From assembly GCF_013359695.1 (NCBI RefSeq), contig NZ_JABFMU010000004.1:124001-188000 (forward strand): a stretch of DNA of 64,000 bases, read 5' to 3'. The first letter of the stretch is position 1. The number at the start of each line of letters is the position of its first letter. The notes beneath the pieces are model-generated. The model was not told where the DNA came from. It ran no database searches and saw nothing but the letters and a program-made list of their open reading frames with translations. Below, piece by piece: positions 49,509-61,021 of the stretch. A program made the position numbers and the translations under genes. This DNA comes from Pseudomonas sp. C2B4 (GTDB lineage: Bacteria; Pseudomonadota; Gammaproteobacteria; Pseudomonadales; Pseudomonadaceae).

Positions 49509-52500
49509 TCAGTGAACCGTAACCTGACCAAGCGCCGGTTTCTGCTCCTGAGCCTGATGCTGCGGCGCATACATCTGGGTGAATCGCACCGGCGGCAAAC
49601 TGAACTGCCCCTTCTGCGAAAAACGCACCAAATGCCGCAGGCGCAATTCCCCGCTCAGCGCATCCACCGGCACCGCGTAGGCCAGTTGCCCCGGCTCGAA
49701 CCGGGCCTTTTCCAGCGCCGTCGGTTCGGTGCCGGGCTTGCCCATGAGTTTGATACCCCAGGTGGTGCGCTCGACATCGGCACCCGGCGGCAGCGGCACT
49801 TCGAGCAGACCGAAGCGCAACGGTTTGGCAGCCTTGCTGGTGAGGATCACTTCATCCAGGAACAGGCTGTCACTGGACAACGGCGTGGTTCCGACCGGTT
49901 CGAGCTTGAAGGTAAACGCTTCGTCACCCGGCACCAGTCGCGACAGGCGTCGGGTGACGGTCACGGCCATCGGATCCACCGCAGGCTGCCGGGTCTGGTA
50001 ACTCAGCGCAGCACGCAGAGGACGCTCTTGAGTACCGCTCAACGACAACATCGCAGGCACGGGAGAAGCCCCCTGCCAAGCCCAATACACCTCACCTGTA
50101 TCACCGTACTTTTTCTTCCAGCCCTCCCCCGGCGCCAGTGCGATGGTCGGCGAAGCCTGTTCGATGCTGCGTTGCAGCCAGGTCAATGCCAGCGCCCGCT
50201 CCAGGGTCGATTGCTGTGGCAGCAAACGCTGGAGCAACGATTGAGCGCGGGCCTGATCGAAGGGTTGCAGCGACAGGTCCAACGCTTCGGCAAACGGCTC
50301 GGAGCTGACTGCCAATCGCTGCTGCGCATCGGCCAGTTGCCGGTTGAACGCGTCCGGCAGAGCGACCTTCGATTGCTTTGCCAGCGAAGCCGTCAACACC
50401 CGGGCAGCCGCCAAACCGAGCGCAGAATCCGGATCGCTCATCACAAGGCTGTCGTCATCCGCATCCAGCATGTTCGCGGCCGTACCCTCGCCCGATTTCG
50501 CCAGATCGTCCATCAAGCCGCTGAGCAAGGAGTTCACCGGCAATTGCATTTGTCTGGCGAACGACAGGATCAGCGCTCGCTGCAACGGTGGCGTGTTTTT
50601 CGCCTGCTTGGCGTAGACCTCCAGCACCCGCAGCCAATGCTCCGGCGGCAGGTTCAGCTCCAGCACTTTGCTGGCGTGCCAGTCGGCGTAATAGGCGTAC
50701 GCGGTGAGGAATGCATCGGGCTCGCCATCCATGCCCCACCAGGTGAAGCTCGCCGACGGCCCGGCCATTTGCACCAGGCGCAAGCGGCTGTTCTGCATGA
50801 TCAGGCGCAGTCGATCGCGGATCTGCGGGTTCGACGACAGCGCAGGATAGGCGATGCTCAGCGGCAGCAAACGACTGGCGGTCTGTTCGACGCCGCCATA
50901 GGGGTAACTCAGCAGATCATCGAGCGCCGAACGGAACAGCGCTTGCGGGCTGTCATCCAGACGCAGGCGTATGTCCGTGGCGTCCGCCGGCAAACTCAGC
51001 GGCGTGTCACCACTGGCGACGTCCAGGCTTTGGCTCTGCGTGACCTGCCAGCCATCACCGGTCGCACTCAAGCGAACCGCCAGGGCATCGGCGGTCTTGC
51101 CGTCCTGCACCAGTTCGGCGGTCCACTCGCCATTGCTCAGCGCGAAAACCGGCAGCGGGATGTAATTGATGCCGCTGTTCAGGGTGACCGGAATTCGCTG
51201 CTCGCTGCCCGCGTAGTGAATCACTAGCTCAGCTTTGACTTGGCCTTCCGCCTGATTGAAGGCAAACACACCCAGGTCAGGTTTATCGTTTGCACGGAAT
51301 TTACTTGGTCCGCTCCACTTCAGGTACAGCGGTTTTTCCGAGCGCACGAACTGCTTCTTCTGCCCGACCTGACCGTCATCGGCGATGGCCCGGGCGGTGA
51401 TGCGCCAGCGGGTCAGGGAGTCGGGCATTTTGAAGGTGAAACGGGTCTTGCCGTTGGCATCGGTCACCAGCTCCGGTTGCCATGCAGCAGTGTCAACGTC
51501 TTCACGACGTGGCCGCTCCAGCACTTTCACCCCGCGCTCGCTACGGTTGGCCTTGCCCGGCGCGCCTGGGCTACCCGGCAGCGCGACGTCGTAGCTGATG
51601 AACGACAGGCTGGCGCTGGTACGCACGTTGTTGCGCCGTGGATGGTAGAAAAACTGGTCGATGGTCGGCGCCACTTCCGGTTGCAGCGCGTAGACCATTT
51701 CGTCGACCACGCTGACCGTCAAATGCGCCGGGATTGGCTTGCCGGCGAACTGCGTCGTCAGATCCACGGAGACCGTATCGCCGGGTTGATAGGTGTCCTT
51801 GTCGGTCGCGATAGCGACGTCGATCTGCGGCATGACCACCTTGATGCCGGCGTTCTGGAAACTGTATTGGCCACCCTTGGTGTACAGCACCGAGAACGTC
51901 AGGTTCGGCGTGAAGCTGTCCTTCACCGGGATGCGTGCGCGGTATTGGGTGTCGCTGAGTTTTTCCATCTTCAGCCAGTCGCCGCCCTTGGACAGCAGCG
52001 CAGTGGCCTCGACCTTGTCGCGTTCCAGCGACAGCAGTGCATCGCTGACCGGTTCGGGGAAGGTGATCAGCGCCAGCGCTTCATCGCCCGCCTTGTACTC
52101 GGGTTTGTCGAGGACGATTTCCACGGTGCCGGGCACGGCTTTGACGCCGTCGCCGGTGACGGAATGGCCGGTGGCGCCGAGGGTTCGGCCATGGTCATCC
52201 CTGAGCGTCAGGTTGTAAGTGCCCGGTCGGTCGAAGGCCAATGTGAAGCCTTTATCGGTCGCCGTCAGTTTGCCTTCGCCGGTGCTTTGGTCTTCCAGGC
52301 GCACCCAACCGTAGCTGCTCGGCGCGACCGTTGCGGCTTGCTCGCTTTCATTGGCATAGCTGAACGCAACCTTGTCCCCCACCGCACTGAAACGCTGCGG
52401 TGCGCTCAAGCGGAAATTGGCCGCACCGCGATCAATGAGGATTTCCTTGGTGGTCTTGACCCGATACGCCGCGCCATCGCTGGCAAACACAGTGAGCATG

Positions 52501-54068
52501 TAGCGACTCGGTTTCTCCGCGGCCGGCAGGTCGAGGGTGGCGTTGCCCTTGGCATCGGTGGTCAGTTCGGTGCTGGTCAGTTCCACCGGGAATTGCCCGA
52601 GGTATTGCAGTTCGTTATCGACCATCGACAGTTGCTGGGCGCGCAGGCTCAGACTCAATTTGGCGTTGGCCACCGGTTTACCATCCGGGTACAGCAGCAC
52701 CAGATTGCCTTTGACCGGCTCACCGGTGCGGTAATCCTGCTTGGCCAGGTTCAGCGAAATCTCGAAGTGCGGCTTGATGTATTCGGCCACGCGGAAGGCG
52801 CTGCTGTAGGCCTGATCCTTGTAGTTGAAACGCAATTCATAACCACCGGCCACCGCGTTGTCGGGCAACTGGAATCGGCCTTGGGTGCCGGCCTTCGAAT
52901 CGAGCTTCAAGTCCAGGCTTTGCAGCGCCGTACCGGTCGCATCCAGCACCGTCACATTGACGTCCGCTGCGGCGGGCTGTACCGAATCCCGGGCATTCTT
53001 GAACTCGCGCCCGACGATTTTCAGCGACACCCAATCCCCTGGTCGATACAGCGGCCGGTCGGTAAACGCATAGAGCTTGGTGTCGTAGATTTCGCTGTCG
53101 TAGTAGAAGTTTTCCGAGACGAAAACGCCGCCCTCCTCGTCCTCGCCGATCACGAACGAACGCTCGGGGCTGACGTGTTTCAGCCGCAGCAAACCCTCGG
53201 CATCGGTGGCGCCGCTGCTCATCACGCCCAGGCCATCGGTCCACAACACATTGACCTTGGGCACCGAACTGCCCTCGTGTTTGCGGGCGGCCCACACCAG
53301 CAATTCATCGCCGGCAATCTTGCTCACCGCGACGGTGTTGGAGACAAAGACCATGGTGGTCGCGCGGTACTTGCCGATCAGCGCTTCGACTAGATAGAGA
53401 CCCGGCTTCAGGTTGCCCAACGGGATGTAAACGTTACCTGGCGCGACGCTGACGAACTCACTGGAAGACCCGGCCAGGTTCACCCCTGGCGGCGGCTGGA
53501 TCGGCTTGGCCTCCCACAGCGGATAGCGGAATTGACTGACCACCGGCAGGCCCGGAATCAACGCAAATTGCGGCTGCGCGTCGTAGGGCGTTGGCGCGGT
53601 CATGGCGGCGCCGATCTTCAGTTCCGGCACTTCTTCGGTGACTTGTTTACGCGACTCGTAGGAAAACGCCCGCTGCATCACGCGACGGGATTTCCGGTAC
53701 CAGTTGTCCCACAGGTAAGCCAGGGTGTTGGACAGACCTTCGCCCTTGAACTGGCCGTCACTGACCACACGATGCAGGTTCTTCTGGCGCTTGAGAAAGT
53801 CCAGCGGCTTGTCGATCCGATACACGCGAATATCGGCGCCACCATAAGGTTCCATGCGAAACCGGCGGTAGTCGCGGCCGGGCGCTTCGAGGCGGACCAT
53901 CGCCTGCTCGTCGCTGGCGAAACTGCTGTCGGCCAGCAGAAAAAAGCTTTCACCGGACACTGGCGTGTAGCCGCTCGGCTCCACGGTGTCTTCGGCCTTC
54001 ACCGCCGCAAAAGGCAACACCAGGACCAACAACAGGGGCAGAAAACGCAGCATGCGGGCACCGATCAT
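49509..54068 (-). CDS. magD: MagD: bacterial alpha-2-macroglobulin (thioester-free)
   Basis: The 1519-residue protein has a signal peptide ([19 protein letters not shown]) and the macroglobulin layout: MG domains, a bait-like region, the A2M domain (residues about 850-950, [31 protein letters not shown]) and the thioester-domain region. The place of the CxEQ motif reads PYGGVEQ near residue 1059: the cysteine is Gly, so no thioester can form. This agrees with YfaS/MagD-type proteins. Such proteins trap or inhibit foreign proteases in the periplasm. The start at 54068 overlaps the magC stop (ATGA); ATG 54053 is an alternative. Confidence 0.93.
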   Translation of the reverse strand: MIGARMLRFLPLLLVLVLPFAAVKAEDTVEPSGYTPVSGESFFLLADSSFASDEQAMVRLEAPGRDYRRFRMEPYGGADIRVYRIDKPLDFLKRQKNLHRVVSDGQFKGEGLSNTLAYLWDNWYRKSRRVMQRAFSYESRKQVTEEVPELKIGAAMTAPTPYDAQPQFALIPGLPVVSQFRYPLWEAKPIQPPPGVNLAGSSSEFVSVAPGNVYIPLGNLKPGLYLVEALIGKYRATTMVFVSNTVAVSKIAGDELLVWAARKHEGSSVPKVNVLWTDGLGVMSSGATDAEGLLRLKHVSPERSFVIGEDEEGGVFVSENFYYDSEIYDTKLYAFTDRPLYRPGDWVSLKIVGREFKNARDSVQPAAADVNVTVLDATGTALQSLDLKLDSKAGTQGRFQLPDNAVAGGYELRFNYKDQAYSSAFRVAEYIKPHFEISLNLAKQDYRTGEPVKGNLVLLYPDGKPVANAKLSLSLRAQQLSMVDNELQYLGQFPVELTSTELTTDAKGNATLDLPAAEKPSRYMLTVFASDGAAYRVKTTKEILIDRGAANFRLSAPQRFSAVGDKVAFSYANESEQAATVAPSSYGWVRLEDQSTGEGKLTATDKGFTLAFDRPGTYNLTLRDDHGRTLGATGHSVTGDGVKAVPGTVEIVLDKPEYKAGDEALALITFPEPVSDALLSLERDKVEATALLSKGGDWLKMEKLSDTQYRARIPVKDSFTPNLTFSVLYTKGGQYSFQNAGIKVVMPQIDVAIATDKDTYQPGDTVSVDLTTQFAGKPIPAHLTVSVVDEMVYALQPEVAPTIDQFFYHPRRNNVRTSASLSFISYDVALPGSPGAPGKANRSERGVKVLERPRREDVDTAAWQPELVTDANGKTRFTFKMPDSLTRWRITARAIADDGQVGQKKQFVRSEKPLYLKWSGPSKFRANDKPDLGVFAFNQAEGQVKAELVIHYAGSEQRIPVTLNSGINYIPLPVFALSNGEWTAELVQDGKTADALAVRLSATGDGWQVTQSQSLDVASGDTPLSLPADATDIRLRLDDSPQALFRSALDDLLSYPYGGVEQTASRLLPLSIAYPALSSNPQIRDRLRLIMQNSRLRLVQMAGPSASFTWWGMDGEPDAFLTAYAYYADWHASKVLELNLPPEHWLRVLEVYAKQAKNTPPLQRALILSFARQMQLPVNSLLSGLMDDLAKSGEGTAANMLDADDDSLVMSDPDSALGLAAARVLTASLAKQSKVALPDAFNRQLADAQQRLAVSSEPFAEALDLSLQPFDQARAQSLLQRLLPQQSTLERALALTWLQRSIEQASPTIALAPGEGWKKKYGDTGEVYWAWQGASPVPAMLSLSGTQERPLRAALSYQTRQPAVDPMAVTVTRRLSRLVPGDEAFTFKLEPVGTTPLSSDSLFLDEVILTSKAAKPLRFGLLEVPLPPGADVERTTWGIKLMGKPGTEPTALEKARFEPGQLAYAVPVDALSGELRLRHLVRFSQKGQFSLPPVRFTQMYAPQHQAQEQKPALGQVTVH

Positions 54069-54703
54069 TGGGAGAGAAAATTCAGTCGATAAACGCCGAT
54101 GAAGTTGGGGTTGGCTGCATCGGGTATCCATCGGGTGTCCTTCCATGTCATGAGTTGTTGCAGGCTTGCCGAACGCATGCCGTTGTCAGTGGGGGTGGTG
54201 GTGCCGGTGTGATAGGCGATGTAGCGGCCCATCCAGATCATCAGGTGCTGGTCATCGCCCTGGTCGAAAAACATCAGGTCACCGGGTCTTGCCTGGGCGA
54301 CATCACGGCCAACCAGTTGGCTGTTGAACTGAATCAGTTTGATTGCGTTGACGTACGGCCCGACCTTGCCGCTGCCCTGTTGCCATTGCTGGGCGAGGCC
54401 GCGCTGGGCATCGCTCAGTTGCAGTTCCGGAGGGAGGTAGCGATTGGACAAACCGTTACTGCGCAGCCATTTCTCGTCATGGACCTTCAGCGCTTCGTTG
54501 GCGGCGAAACGCACCAGCCCGGCACAGTCCTGCTGATACCAGCGGGGGCTCGGGCCCTGGCTCAGTTGTTCCTGGGCAATGCGCACGAACCAGGCGCGGA
54601 AGACCTGGGATTGCTGTACATCCAGGGCCGGTGTCTCGACGGCTCCGGCCCCCGGGCTCAGCAGCAACGCCAGCAGGCCGAGGCTTCGAATCAATCCGCT
54701 CAC
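54065..54703 (-). CDS. magC: MagC: DUF1175 protein
   Basis: The 212-residue protein has a signal peptide and matches DUF1175 (YfaT). [18 protein letters not shown] and [28 protein letters not shown] look like an NlpC/P60-type cysteine hydrolase core (Cys then His), so a peptidase or amidase role is possible. The start is set at GTG 54703, which overlaps the magB stop in GTGA; a frame from ATG 54730 is also open. It sits between magB and magD. Confidence 0.86.
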   Translation of the reverse strand: MSGLIRSLGLLALLLSPGAGAVETPALDVQQSQVFRAWFVRIAQEQLSQGPSPRWYQQDCAGLVRFAANEALKVHDEKWLRSNGLSNRYLPPELQLSDAQRGLAQQWQQGSGKVGPYVNAIKLIQFNSQLVGRDVAQARPGDLMFFDQGDDQHLMIWMGRYIAYHTGTTTPTDNGMRSASLQQLMTWKDTRWIPDAANPNFIGVYRLNFLSQ

Positions 54704-56424
54704 AGCGCTTTCCACTCCAATGGCAACCATTGCCAGTGACCGTCAGGCTCACTGCCTTCGGGCAAGGTCAGGGCGTACTTGCCGTAACCGCCGAGGGTGC
54801 GCAGTTTCGGGATCAGGTAGGTTTGTGCGGCGTTGTAGAACACCGGCTCCATGTCCTGGGGCAGGCTGTCGAGGGTTTCCCGTTGCATCAGCTGCGCCAT
54901 GGAATCGGGGCCGAAATAGATCGGCATCAGTACGTCTTTCGGCACCACATCGGCCATCGGCGGGAAGCGTTTGTCGAGGGTGCCGAGCGCCTTGTCCACC
55001 AGTTTGTCATCGAGGGAAAACAGCAGCGTCGAACCATGGCGCGCCAGGCTCACGCGCATGAAGGCCTTGCCGGTGATCGCGTCGGGTTGCTCGGCCTCCT
55101 TGGCCGGGTACGGGCCGAAGTTGGAGCTGACCTGGCGCTGCCACTGATGAGTCTGGCCCTCGTGCTTCTCCACCACCGGGAACGCATGCTCTTCGACGTT
55201 GCCTTCGTAGGCGCCAACCATCGAACCGAACAGCTGGCCAAGGTCGCCGTCGAGTTTGGCGCTGTCCTTGTCATTCAGGCTGGCCACCAGCAACGGCGTG
55301 TATAACCGCGAATCGGCGTACCAGCACAGGCCCGCCGCACCGGCCATGTGCCCGGTCAGCGCCTGGGCCACGGGCTCTTCAGCGCCGAGTTTCACCAACA
55401 AGGGTTTCTGCTGTTCGGCAGCCAGCGGCAGGGCCACGCAGGCGCTGGCGCCCATGGGCATGGCTTGCCAGATCGGTTTGAAATCGAAATCCGGCTGGTT
55501 CTCCAATTCGTCCATGGCGAGGAAGCTGTGCCAGCCCTTGTCGTCCATGTCGAAACGCAGGCCGGCGAAATTGGGGATAAAGCGCTGATACCCCATGGCC
55601 AGCACACTGGCATTGACCGACAGCCGCTGCTTGACCTCCGGCGCTCGGGGTTCCAGGCCGAAGGTTTCAGGGAACAGCTTGTCGCCATTGAGCAACGCGG
55701 CAATGGCTTGGGTCGAGACGCTGCCCGACGCTTGCGTCACGCCGCTTTGCGGGTCGTAGAGTTTGGTCGGATTCGACAGCACCACCAGTTTGTCGCCATG
55801 GGAGGCGAACAGCAGCGCCTTGCCGGCGTTGTAGGTGAGTTGATAAAGCGCCACATCGTCGGCGCCGACTTTCACGTCAGCGATCTTGCTCAGCTGCGAA
55901 TCATCCAGCGCCACTTTCGCCAGTGGCTCCAGCACCTTGGCCAGCCCGCCGCGATCCATCACCAGCAGGAAATCCCGGAGTCGCCCATCCGCTCCGCGCC
56001 ACAACGCGATGTCGGCCGGCTGATCGAACAGTTGCTCGATCAGCGTGTCCTGCAACTTCAGGTCGTGCTCGTAAATGATTCGCCGCAGACTGCCGATCAA
56101 ACCGAGACGATCGGCATGGGTTTCGTAATAGAAGACGAAATCTTCGGTCAGGGTTGCCCTGAGGAACGGCACTGCCAGCAGGTCCTTGGGCAACTGGCTC
56201 AGGGACCGGGTTTCCAGCAAACCATCAGGGCGGCTCATGCCGAGCTTTTCAGCCGCCAGTTGCGGCGCCGGGGCCGTGCTTTTGTGCATCAACCAACCCA
56301 TGCCAGCAGCCACGCCCGCGACCAGGCACGCCCCGACCACAAAGACCGGCCAGCGGCGCGACGGTTTGACGCCCGGTGTTTCGGCGGCCGGGGCTGCTGC
56401 CGGTAAATCAGTGCTATCGCTCAT
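54700..56424 (-). CDS. magB: MagB: DUF2138 membrane-anchored protein
   Basis: The 574-residue protein matches DUF2138 (YfaA). It has one N-terminal membrane helix (about 26-46, after a Pro/Ala-rich cytosolic tail) and a large periplasmic part with no recognised catalytic motif. It may anchor the Mag complex to the inner membrane. It is followed by magC with a 4-bp overlap and preceded by magA at 36 bp. Confidence 0.87.
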   Translation of the reverse strand: MSDSTDLPAAAPAAETPGVKPSRRWPVFVVGACLVAGVAAGMGWLMHKSTAPAPQLAAEKLGMSRPDGLLETRSLSQLPKDLLAVPFLRATLTEDFVFYYETHADRLGLIGSLRRIIYEHDLKLQDTLIEQLFDQPADIALWRGADGRLRDFLLVMDRGGLAKVLEPLAKVALDDSQLSKIADVKVGADDVALYQLTYNAGKALLFASHGDKLVVLSNPTKLYDPQSGVTQASGSVSTQAIAALLNGDKLFPETFGLEPRAPEVKQRLSVNASVLAMGYQRFIPNFAGLRFDMDDKGWHSFLAMDELENQPDFDFKPIWQAMPMGASACVALPLAAEQQKPLLVKLGAEEPVAQALTGHMAGAAGLCWYADSRLYTPLLVASLNDKDSAKLDGDLGQLFGSMVGAYEGNVEEHAFPVVEKHEGQTHQWQRQVSSNFGPYPAKEAEQPDAITGKAFMRVSLARHGSTLLFSLDDKLVDKALGTLDKRFPPMADVVPKDVLMPIYFGPDSMAQLMQRETLDSLPQDMEPVFYNAAQTYLIPKLRTLGGYGKYALTLPEGSEPDGHWQWLPLEWKAL

Positions 56425-56459
56425 GAATACAAACCCAATTCATCCGTGGTGCGGGATGC

Positions 56460-57248
56460 TTAATAGTTGAAAGTCTTGACCAGCAGCAGGTCGCCGATGG
56501 CGCGCAAGGGCACGATGAAGGTCTCGCGTTTCTCGTCGACGGTGTTTTCGTTGAGCACCAGATTGATCTGCGAGGTGATCACCTCGTTCTGGTTGCTGGC
56601 CTCATCGAAGTTATAGCCGCCGCTGCCGAAGTTGCCCCAATAGTTGACGTAAACCAGATAGGTGCCATGCAGCGGCGCGGTCATGGTGAACATCTCCGGG
56701 CCGGGGCCGTCGACGCCGTCCGGGTCGAGGCCGCCGCCGTTGCTCATCGCCGGGCGCGCCCAGAACGCATGTTGGCCGTCGGGGGTAATGATGTGCAGAT
56801 CGAGTTCGGCCTTGGGGTCATCCCAACCCAGCACCACACGAATCCGCGCGGGCGTACGCAGGTTGTTGGCTTCATAGAATTGAACGCGCTTGAGCGACTG
56901 GCCTTCGGCGCTGCGCACTTCGACGCTGTTGGAACCGGCACCGAACGCATAGGGCCGGGCGAAACGCCCCTGATCGTCGGTGTAGAGGTTCAGTGGATTG
57001 CCATTAACGGCCAGGGTGTGGGGGCCGCGTTGCGTGCCGATGGCCTTGAGCTGACCTTCGATCATCGTGCGATTGCGCTGCACGCCCCGGTCAATCGGTG
57101 GCGTGGGATAGGCGACTCGCGGATTCTCCGTGCGGTCCAGCAGCCCGTTGAAGCGCCAGCCACCCACCGGTTCCGACAACTCGCCACTCGGCGCGGCCAG
57201 GGCCGGTGCACAGGCCAGTCCGATCAGCAGCAAAAGAAATGAGCGCAT
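56460..57248 (-). CDS. magA: MagA: secreted DUF2135 protein
   Basis: The 262-residue protein has a signal peptide (cleavage near ALA-AP, residue 19) and a DUF2135 domain (IRVVLGWDDPKAELDLHIITPDGQHAFW, YLVYVNYWGNFGSGG). It is the first gene of the operon and a paralogue of magF, at clearly lower similarity than the duplicated fragment at 44069. GGAGG lies 7 bp before ATG 57248. The operon in P. aeruginosa is controlled by the Gac/Rsm system (recalled). Confidence 0.9.
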   Translation of the reverse strand: MRSFLLLLIGLACAPALAAPSGELSEPVGGWRFNGLLDRTENPRVAYPTPPIDRGVQRNRTMIEGQLKAIGTQRGPHTLAVNGNPLNLYTDDQGRFARPYAFGAGSNSVEVRSAEGQSLKRVQFYEANNLRTPARIRVVLGWDDPKAELDLHIITPDGQHAFWARPAMSNGGGLDPDGVDGPGPEMFTMTAPLHGTYLVYVNYWGNFGSGGYNFDEASNQNEVITSQINLVLNENTVDEKRETFIVPLRAIGDLLLVKTFNY

Positions 57249-57439
57249 GTGACGCCTCCTGCCATGCATGACGAAACCTTGCGCCTGATCCTCGGCGCGT
57301 TACAGATGCGGATACTGCGTTTCGTCTGAAAAAACCGTGAAGAGCGGGTCGTCAATGGCGCGAAGGTTAGACGTTCGCCCGGAACCTAACAATCAGATCA
57401 ACCCTACAATGCGGCGCGAATCACGGTTGTGGGTGGACG

Positions 57440-57485
57440 GTGAGCCGAATAGCGACCCTATTCGGCTCACGAAATGAGCCGAATA
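57440..57485. repeat. Three-part alternating hairpin repeat
   Basis: GTGAGCCGAATAG (57440-57452) is followed by its exact inverted copy (57458-57470) and then by a third, direct copy TGAGCCGAATA (57475-57485). The middle copy can pair with either neighbour (13 bp or 11 bp), giving mutually exclusive hairpins on either strand. Confidence 0.8.
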
Positions 57486-57510
57486 ACTCATGCGTAGAGT
57501 TCGACTATTT

Positions 57511-57614
57511 CCTGTAGGAGCGAGCCTGCTCGCGAAAAACCTGAGGACGCCGCAGCGCATCAGATTTTGCGCGTTATCGTTGACCACCATCGCGAGCAAG
57601 CTTGCTCCTACAGG
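57511..57614. repeat. REP pair (REPIN-like) upstream of xseB
   Basis: CCTGTAGGAGCGAGCCTGCT (57511-57536) faces CATCGCGAGCAAGCTTGCTC (57588-57614). It is the CTACA-ended variant. Confidence 0.86.
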
Positions 57615-57749
57615 GGACCGCGGCCAAGGCCCTTTGCCACAGGTCCGGTTGCGCCTTGCAAAACTTGGCCGAAACACCCCGCTCATTTGCCCATAAACCC
57701 CCTATCTGCTAGTGTCGCGCCGGTTTAACGTCAACCGGAAATCGCCGCC

Positions 57750-57992
57750 ATGGCCCGCAAAAAAGCTGCACTGGATTTCGAACAGTCTCTCGCTGACCTG
57801 CAAACGCTGGTGGAGCGTCTGGAGAACGGTGAATTGTCGCTGGAAGACTCGCTGACCGCTTTCGAGCAAGGTATCGGGCTGACCCGCGATTGCCAGGCGG
57901 CGCTGGCCCAGGCCGAGCAAAAGGTTCAGGTGCTGCTCGAGCGTGATGGCGAGTTGGCCGAGGAACCCTTCGACGCGGATCAACCAGAATGA
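57750..57992 (+). CDS. xseB: Exodeoxyribonuclease VII small subunit
   Basis: The 80-residue protein has the XseB core [50 protein letters not shown], a two-helix hairpin that packs on XseA. Exonuclease VII degrades single-stranded DNA to oligonucleotides. It overlaps ispA by 4 bp (ATGA), in the conserved xseB-ispA-dxs order. Confidence 0.96.
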   Translation: MARKKAALDFEQSLADLQTLVERLENGELSLEDSLTAFEQGIGLTRDCQAALAQAEQKVQVLLERDGELAEEPFDADQPE

Positions 57993-58876
57993 TTGCAGCG
58001 TATTCGGCGACCAGCCAGGCCCGCGTCAACGCGGCATTGGAAACCCTGTTCACCGCGCCAGGCCCTGAACTGGCGCGCCTGTACGAAGCCATGCGCTACA
58101 GCGTGATGAACGGTGGCAAACGCGTACGCCCACTGTTGGCCTACGCCGCATGCGAAGCGCTGGGCGGCAAGGCCGAGCAAGCCAACGGCGCCGCCTGTGC
58201 GGTGGAGTTGATCCACGCCTACTCCCTGGTGCACGACGATTTGCCAGCCATGGACGACGACGACCTGCGTCGCGGCCAGCCAACCACCCACAAGAAATTC
58301 GATGAAGCCTGCGCGATCCTCGCTGGCGACGGTTTGCAGAGCCTGGCGTTCAGCGCCCTGCTCGACCCGCGCCTGAGCAACGCCGACGCCGAGATTCGCC
58401 TGCAAATGGTCAGCGCCCTGGCATTGGCGGCAGGCCCGGCGGGCATGGTCGGCGGCCAGGCCATCGACCTCGGCTCGGTCGGTCTGAAACTCGATCAGAA
58501 AGCCCTCGAATACATGCACCGGCACAAGACCGGCGCCCTGATCGAAGTCAGCGTCAAACTCGGCGCCCTGGCCAGTGGCCGTGCCGAGAAGGACGAACTG
58601 AAATCCCTGCAGACTTATGCACAGGCCATCGGCCTGGCGTTCCAGGTCCAGGACGACATTCTCGACGTCGAAAGCGATACCGAAACCCTGGGCAAACGCC
58701 AGGGCGCCGACATTGCCCGCGACAAGCCGACCTACCCGGCCCTGCTCGGCCTGGACGCTGCCAAGTCCTATGCCCTGGAGCTGCGCGATCAGGCCCTGCA
58801 CGCACTGCGACCGTTTGACGCGTCCGCCGAGCCCTTGCGCGACCTGGCCCGTTATATCGTCGAACGCCGTAGCTGA
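57989..58876 (+). CDS. ispA: Farnesyl diphosphate synthase
   Basis: IspA condenses IPP with DMAPP and GPP to farnesyl diphosphate. The 295-residue protein has the first Asp-rich motif in [18 protein letters not shown] and the second in [13 protein letters not shown], plus [11 protein letters not shown]. It lies between xseB and dxs, joining the end of the isoprenoid precursor route to its first enzyme. Confidence 0.97.
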   Translation: MIAAYSATSQARVNAALETLFTAPGPELARLYEAMRYSVMNGGKRVRPLLAYAACEALGGKAEQANGAACAVELIHAYSLVHDDLPAMDDDDLRRGQPTTHKKFDEACAILAGDGLQSLAFSALLDPRLSNADAEIRLQMVSALALAAGPAGMVGGQAIDLGSVGLKLDQKALEYMHRHKTGALIEVSVKLGALASGRAEKDELKSLQTYAQAIGLAFQVQDDILDVESDTETLGKRQGADIARDKPTYPALLGLDAAKSYALELRDQALHALRPFDASAEPLRDLARYIVERRS

Positions 58877-58967
58877 CGGCGAATCCGCCAAAAAAGACCA
58901 ACGCGTGGGCAGGGACCGATGCATCAGGTAAACTGCCGCATCTTTTATACCTATAACGATTCGCCTG

Positions 58968-60866
58968 ATGCCCACGACGTTTCATGAGATTCCCCGCAAG
59001 CGCCCGACCACGCCCCTGCTGGACCGCGCGAACACGCCGGACGGCCTGCGCCGGTTAGGCGAAGCCGAGCTGGAAACCCTGGCCGATGAGTTGCGCCTGG
59101 AATTGCTCTACACGGTCGGTCAGACCGGTGGGCATTTCGGTGCCGGCCTGGGCGTGATCGAGCTGACCATCGCGCTGCATTACGTGTTCGACACCCCGGA
59201 CGACCGGCTGGTGTGGGACGTGGGTCATCAGGCCTATCCACACAAGATCCTCACCGGTCGTCGCGACCGCATGGGCACCCTGCGCCAGAAGGACGGCATT
59301 GCCGCGTTCCCGCGCCGGTCCGAGAGCGAATACGACACCTTTGGCGTCGGCCACTCCAGCACTTCGATCAGCGCCGCGCTAGGCATGGCCATTGCCGCCC
59401 GCCTGCAGAACAGCGATCGCAAGGCGATTGCGGTGATCGGCGACGGCGCCCTGACCGCGGGCATGGCGTTCGAGGCGCTGAACCATGCGCCGGAAGTGGA
59501 CGCCAACATGCTGGTGATCCTCAACGACAACGACATGTCGATCTCGCGCAACGTCGGCGGCCTGTCGAACTATCTGGCGAAGATCCTTTCCAGCCGCACC
59601 TACGCGAGCATGCGCGAAGGCAGCAAGAAAGTGCTGTCGCGCCTGCCCGGCGCCTGGGAAATCGCCCGACGCACCGAAGAATACGCAAAAGGCATGCTCG
59701 TACCCGGCACCCTGTTCGAAGAACTGGGCTGGAACTACATCGGCCCGATCGATGGCCATGACCTGCCGACCCTGATCGCCACCCTGCGCAACATGCGCGA
59801 TCTGAAGGGCCCGCAGTTCCTGCACGTCGTCACCAAGAAAGGCAAAGGCTTCGCCCCGGCGGAAGTCGACCCGATCGGTTACCACGCCATCACCAAGCTC
59901 GAACCGCTGAACGCTCCGGCCGCCGCGCCGAAAAAGGCCAGCGGGCCGAAATACTCCGGCGTGTTCGGCGAATGGTTGTGCGACATGGCGGCGGTCGATC
60001 CGCGCCTGGTGGGCATCACGCCAGCCATGAAGGAAGGCTCCGACCTGGTGGCCTTCAGCGAACGCTTCCCGCAGCGCTACTTCGACGTGGCGATTGCCGA
60101 GCAACACGCCGTGACCCTCGCTGCCGGCATGGCCTGCGAAGGCGCAAAACCGGTGGTGGCGATCTACTCGACGTTCCTGCAGCGCGGTTACGATCAGCTG
60201 GTTCACGATGTGGCCGTGCAAAACCTCGACGTGCTGTTCGCCATCGATCGCGCGGGCCTGGTGGGTGAAGACGGCCCGACGCATGCCGGCAGCTTCGACC
60301 TGTCGTTCCTGCGCTGCATTCCCGGCATGCTGGTGATGACGCCGAGCGACGAAAACGAACTGCGCAAAATGCTCACCACCGGTCATTTGTACGAAGGCCC
60401 GGCGGCAGTGCGTTACCCACGTGGCAACGGCCCGAACGCGACCATCGAGAAAGACCTCGAACCGATCGAAATCGGCAAAGGCGTGGTTCGCCGCCAGGGC
60501 AGCAAAGTGGCCCTGCTGGTGTTCGGCGTGCAACTGGCCGAGGCGCTGAAAGTCGCCGAGACCCTGGATGCCACTGTGGTCGACATGCGTTTCGTCAAAC
60601 CCCTCGATGAAGCGCTGGTGCGTGAAATCGCCGCCAGCCACGAGCTGCTGGTGACCGTCGAAGAAAACGCGATCATGGGCGGTGCCGGCGGCGCGGTCAG
60701 CGAGTTCCTGGCCCGGGAAAACATCCTCAAGTCGGTGCTGCACCTGGGGTTGCCGGATATCTACGTCGAGCACGCCAAGCCTGCGCAGATGCTGGCGGAG
60801 TGTGGGCTGGACGAGGCCGGGATCGAAGCGTCGATTCGCGAACGCCTGCAACTGCTCAACATCTAA
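58968..60866 (+). CDS. dxs: 1-deoxy-D-xylulose-5-phosphate synthase
   Basis: Dxs is the thiamine-diphosphate enzyme that starts the MEP pathway from pyruvate and glyceraldehyde 3-phosphate. The 632-residue protein has [15 protein letters not shown], the ThDP/Mg motif [17 protein letters not shown]...NDNDMSIS, the central [14 protein letters not shown] with catalytic Glu, and the C-terminal transketolase domain. It follows ispA by 91 bp. The product also feeds thiamine and pyridoxal synthesis. Confidence 0.98.
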   Translation: MPTTFHEIPRKRPTTPLLDRANTPDGLRRLGEAELETLADELRLELLYTVGQTGGHFGAGLGVIELTIALHYVFDTPDDRLVWDVGHQAYPHKILTGRRDRMGTLRQKDGIAAFPRRSESEYDTFGVGHSSTSISAALGMAIAARLQNSDRKAIAVIGDGALTAGMAFEALNHAPEVDANMLVILNDNDMSISRNVGGLSNYLAKILSSRTYASMREGSKKVLSRLPGAWEIARRTEEYAKGMLVPGTLFEELGWNYIGPIDGHDLPTLIATLRNMRDLKGPQFLHVVTKKGKGFAPAEVDPIGYHAITKLEPLNAPAAAPKKASGPKYSGVFGEWLCDMAAVDPRLVGITPAMKEGSDLVAFSERFPQRYFDVAIAEQHAVTLAAGMACEGAKPVVAIYSTFLQRGYDQLVHDVAVQNLDVLFAIDRAGLVGEDGPTHAGSFDLSFLRCIPGMLVMTPSDENELRKMLTTGHLYEGPAAVRYPRGNGPNATIEKDLEPIEIGKGVVRRQGSKVALLVFGVQLAEALKVAETLDATVVDMRFVKPLDEALVREIAASHELLVTVEENAIMGGAGGAVSEFLARENILKSVLHLGLPDIYVEHAKPAQMLAECGLDEAGIEASIRERLQLLNI

Positions 60867-60876
60867 ACGCAAAACC

Positions 60877-60969
60877 CTGTGGGAGCGAGCCTGCTCGCGA
60901 AAGCGGCCTGACAGTCAATTTGGATGTTGACTGACACGCCGCCTTCGCGAGCAGGCTCGCTCCCACATT
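60877..60969. repeat. REP pair (REPIN-like) between dxs and the TonB receptor
   Basis: CTGTGGGAGCGAGCCTGCTC (60877-60903) faces CCTTCGCGAGCAGGCTCGCT (60942-60969). It ends about 50 bp before the receptor start codon, so the receptor promoter must be inside or upstream of it. Confidence 0.87.
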
Positions 60970-61021
60970 GGTTTTTGTGCCAATCAAATTGTGTTCGCTT
61001 CAAAGTACCCACGGACTGCCG

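Larger units (their letters stand above)
57249..57749. other. Divergent intergenic region between magA and xseB
   Basis: This 500-bp stretch separates the leftward mag operon from the rightward xseB-ispA-dxs genes. It holds a three-part repeat (57440-57485) and a REP pair (57511-57614). Promoters for both directions must lie here, but none is clear by eye. Confidence 0.5.

Noticed and set aside
51240..53393. 717-codon open frame antisense to magD
   Set aside because: High-GC shadow of the macroglobulin gene; no family features, composition rich in Arg, Gly, His and Gln.
59379..60872. 497-codon frame antisense to dxs
   Set aside because: Shadow of dxs; no recognisable domain.
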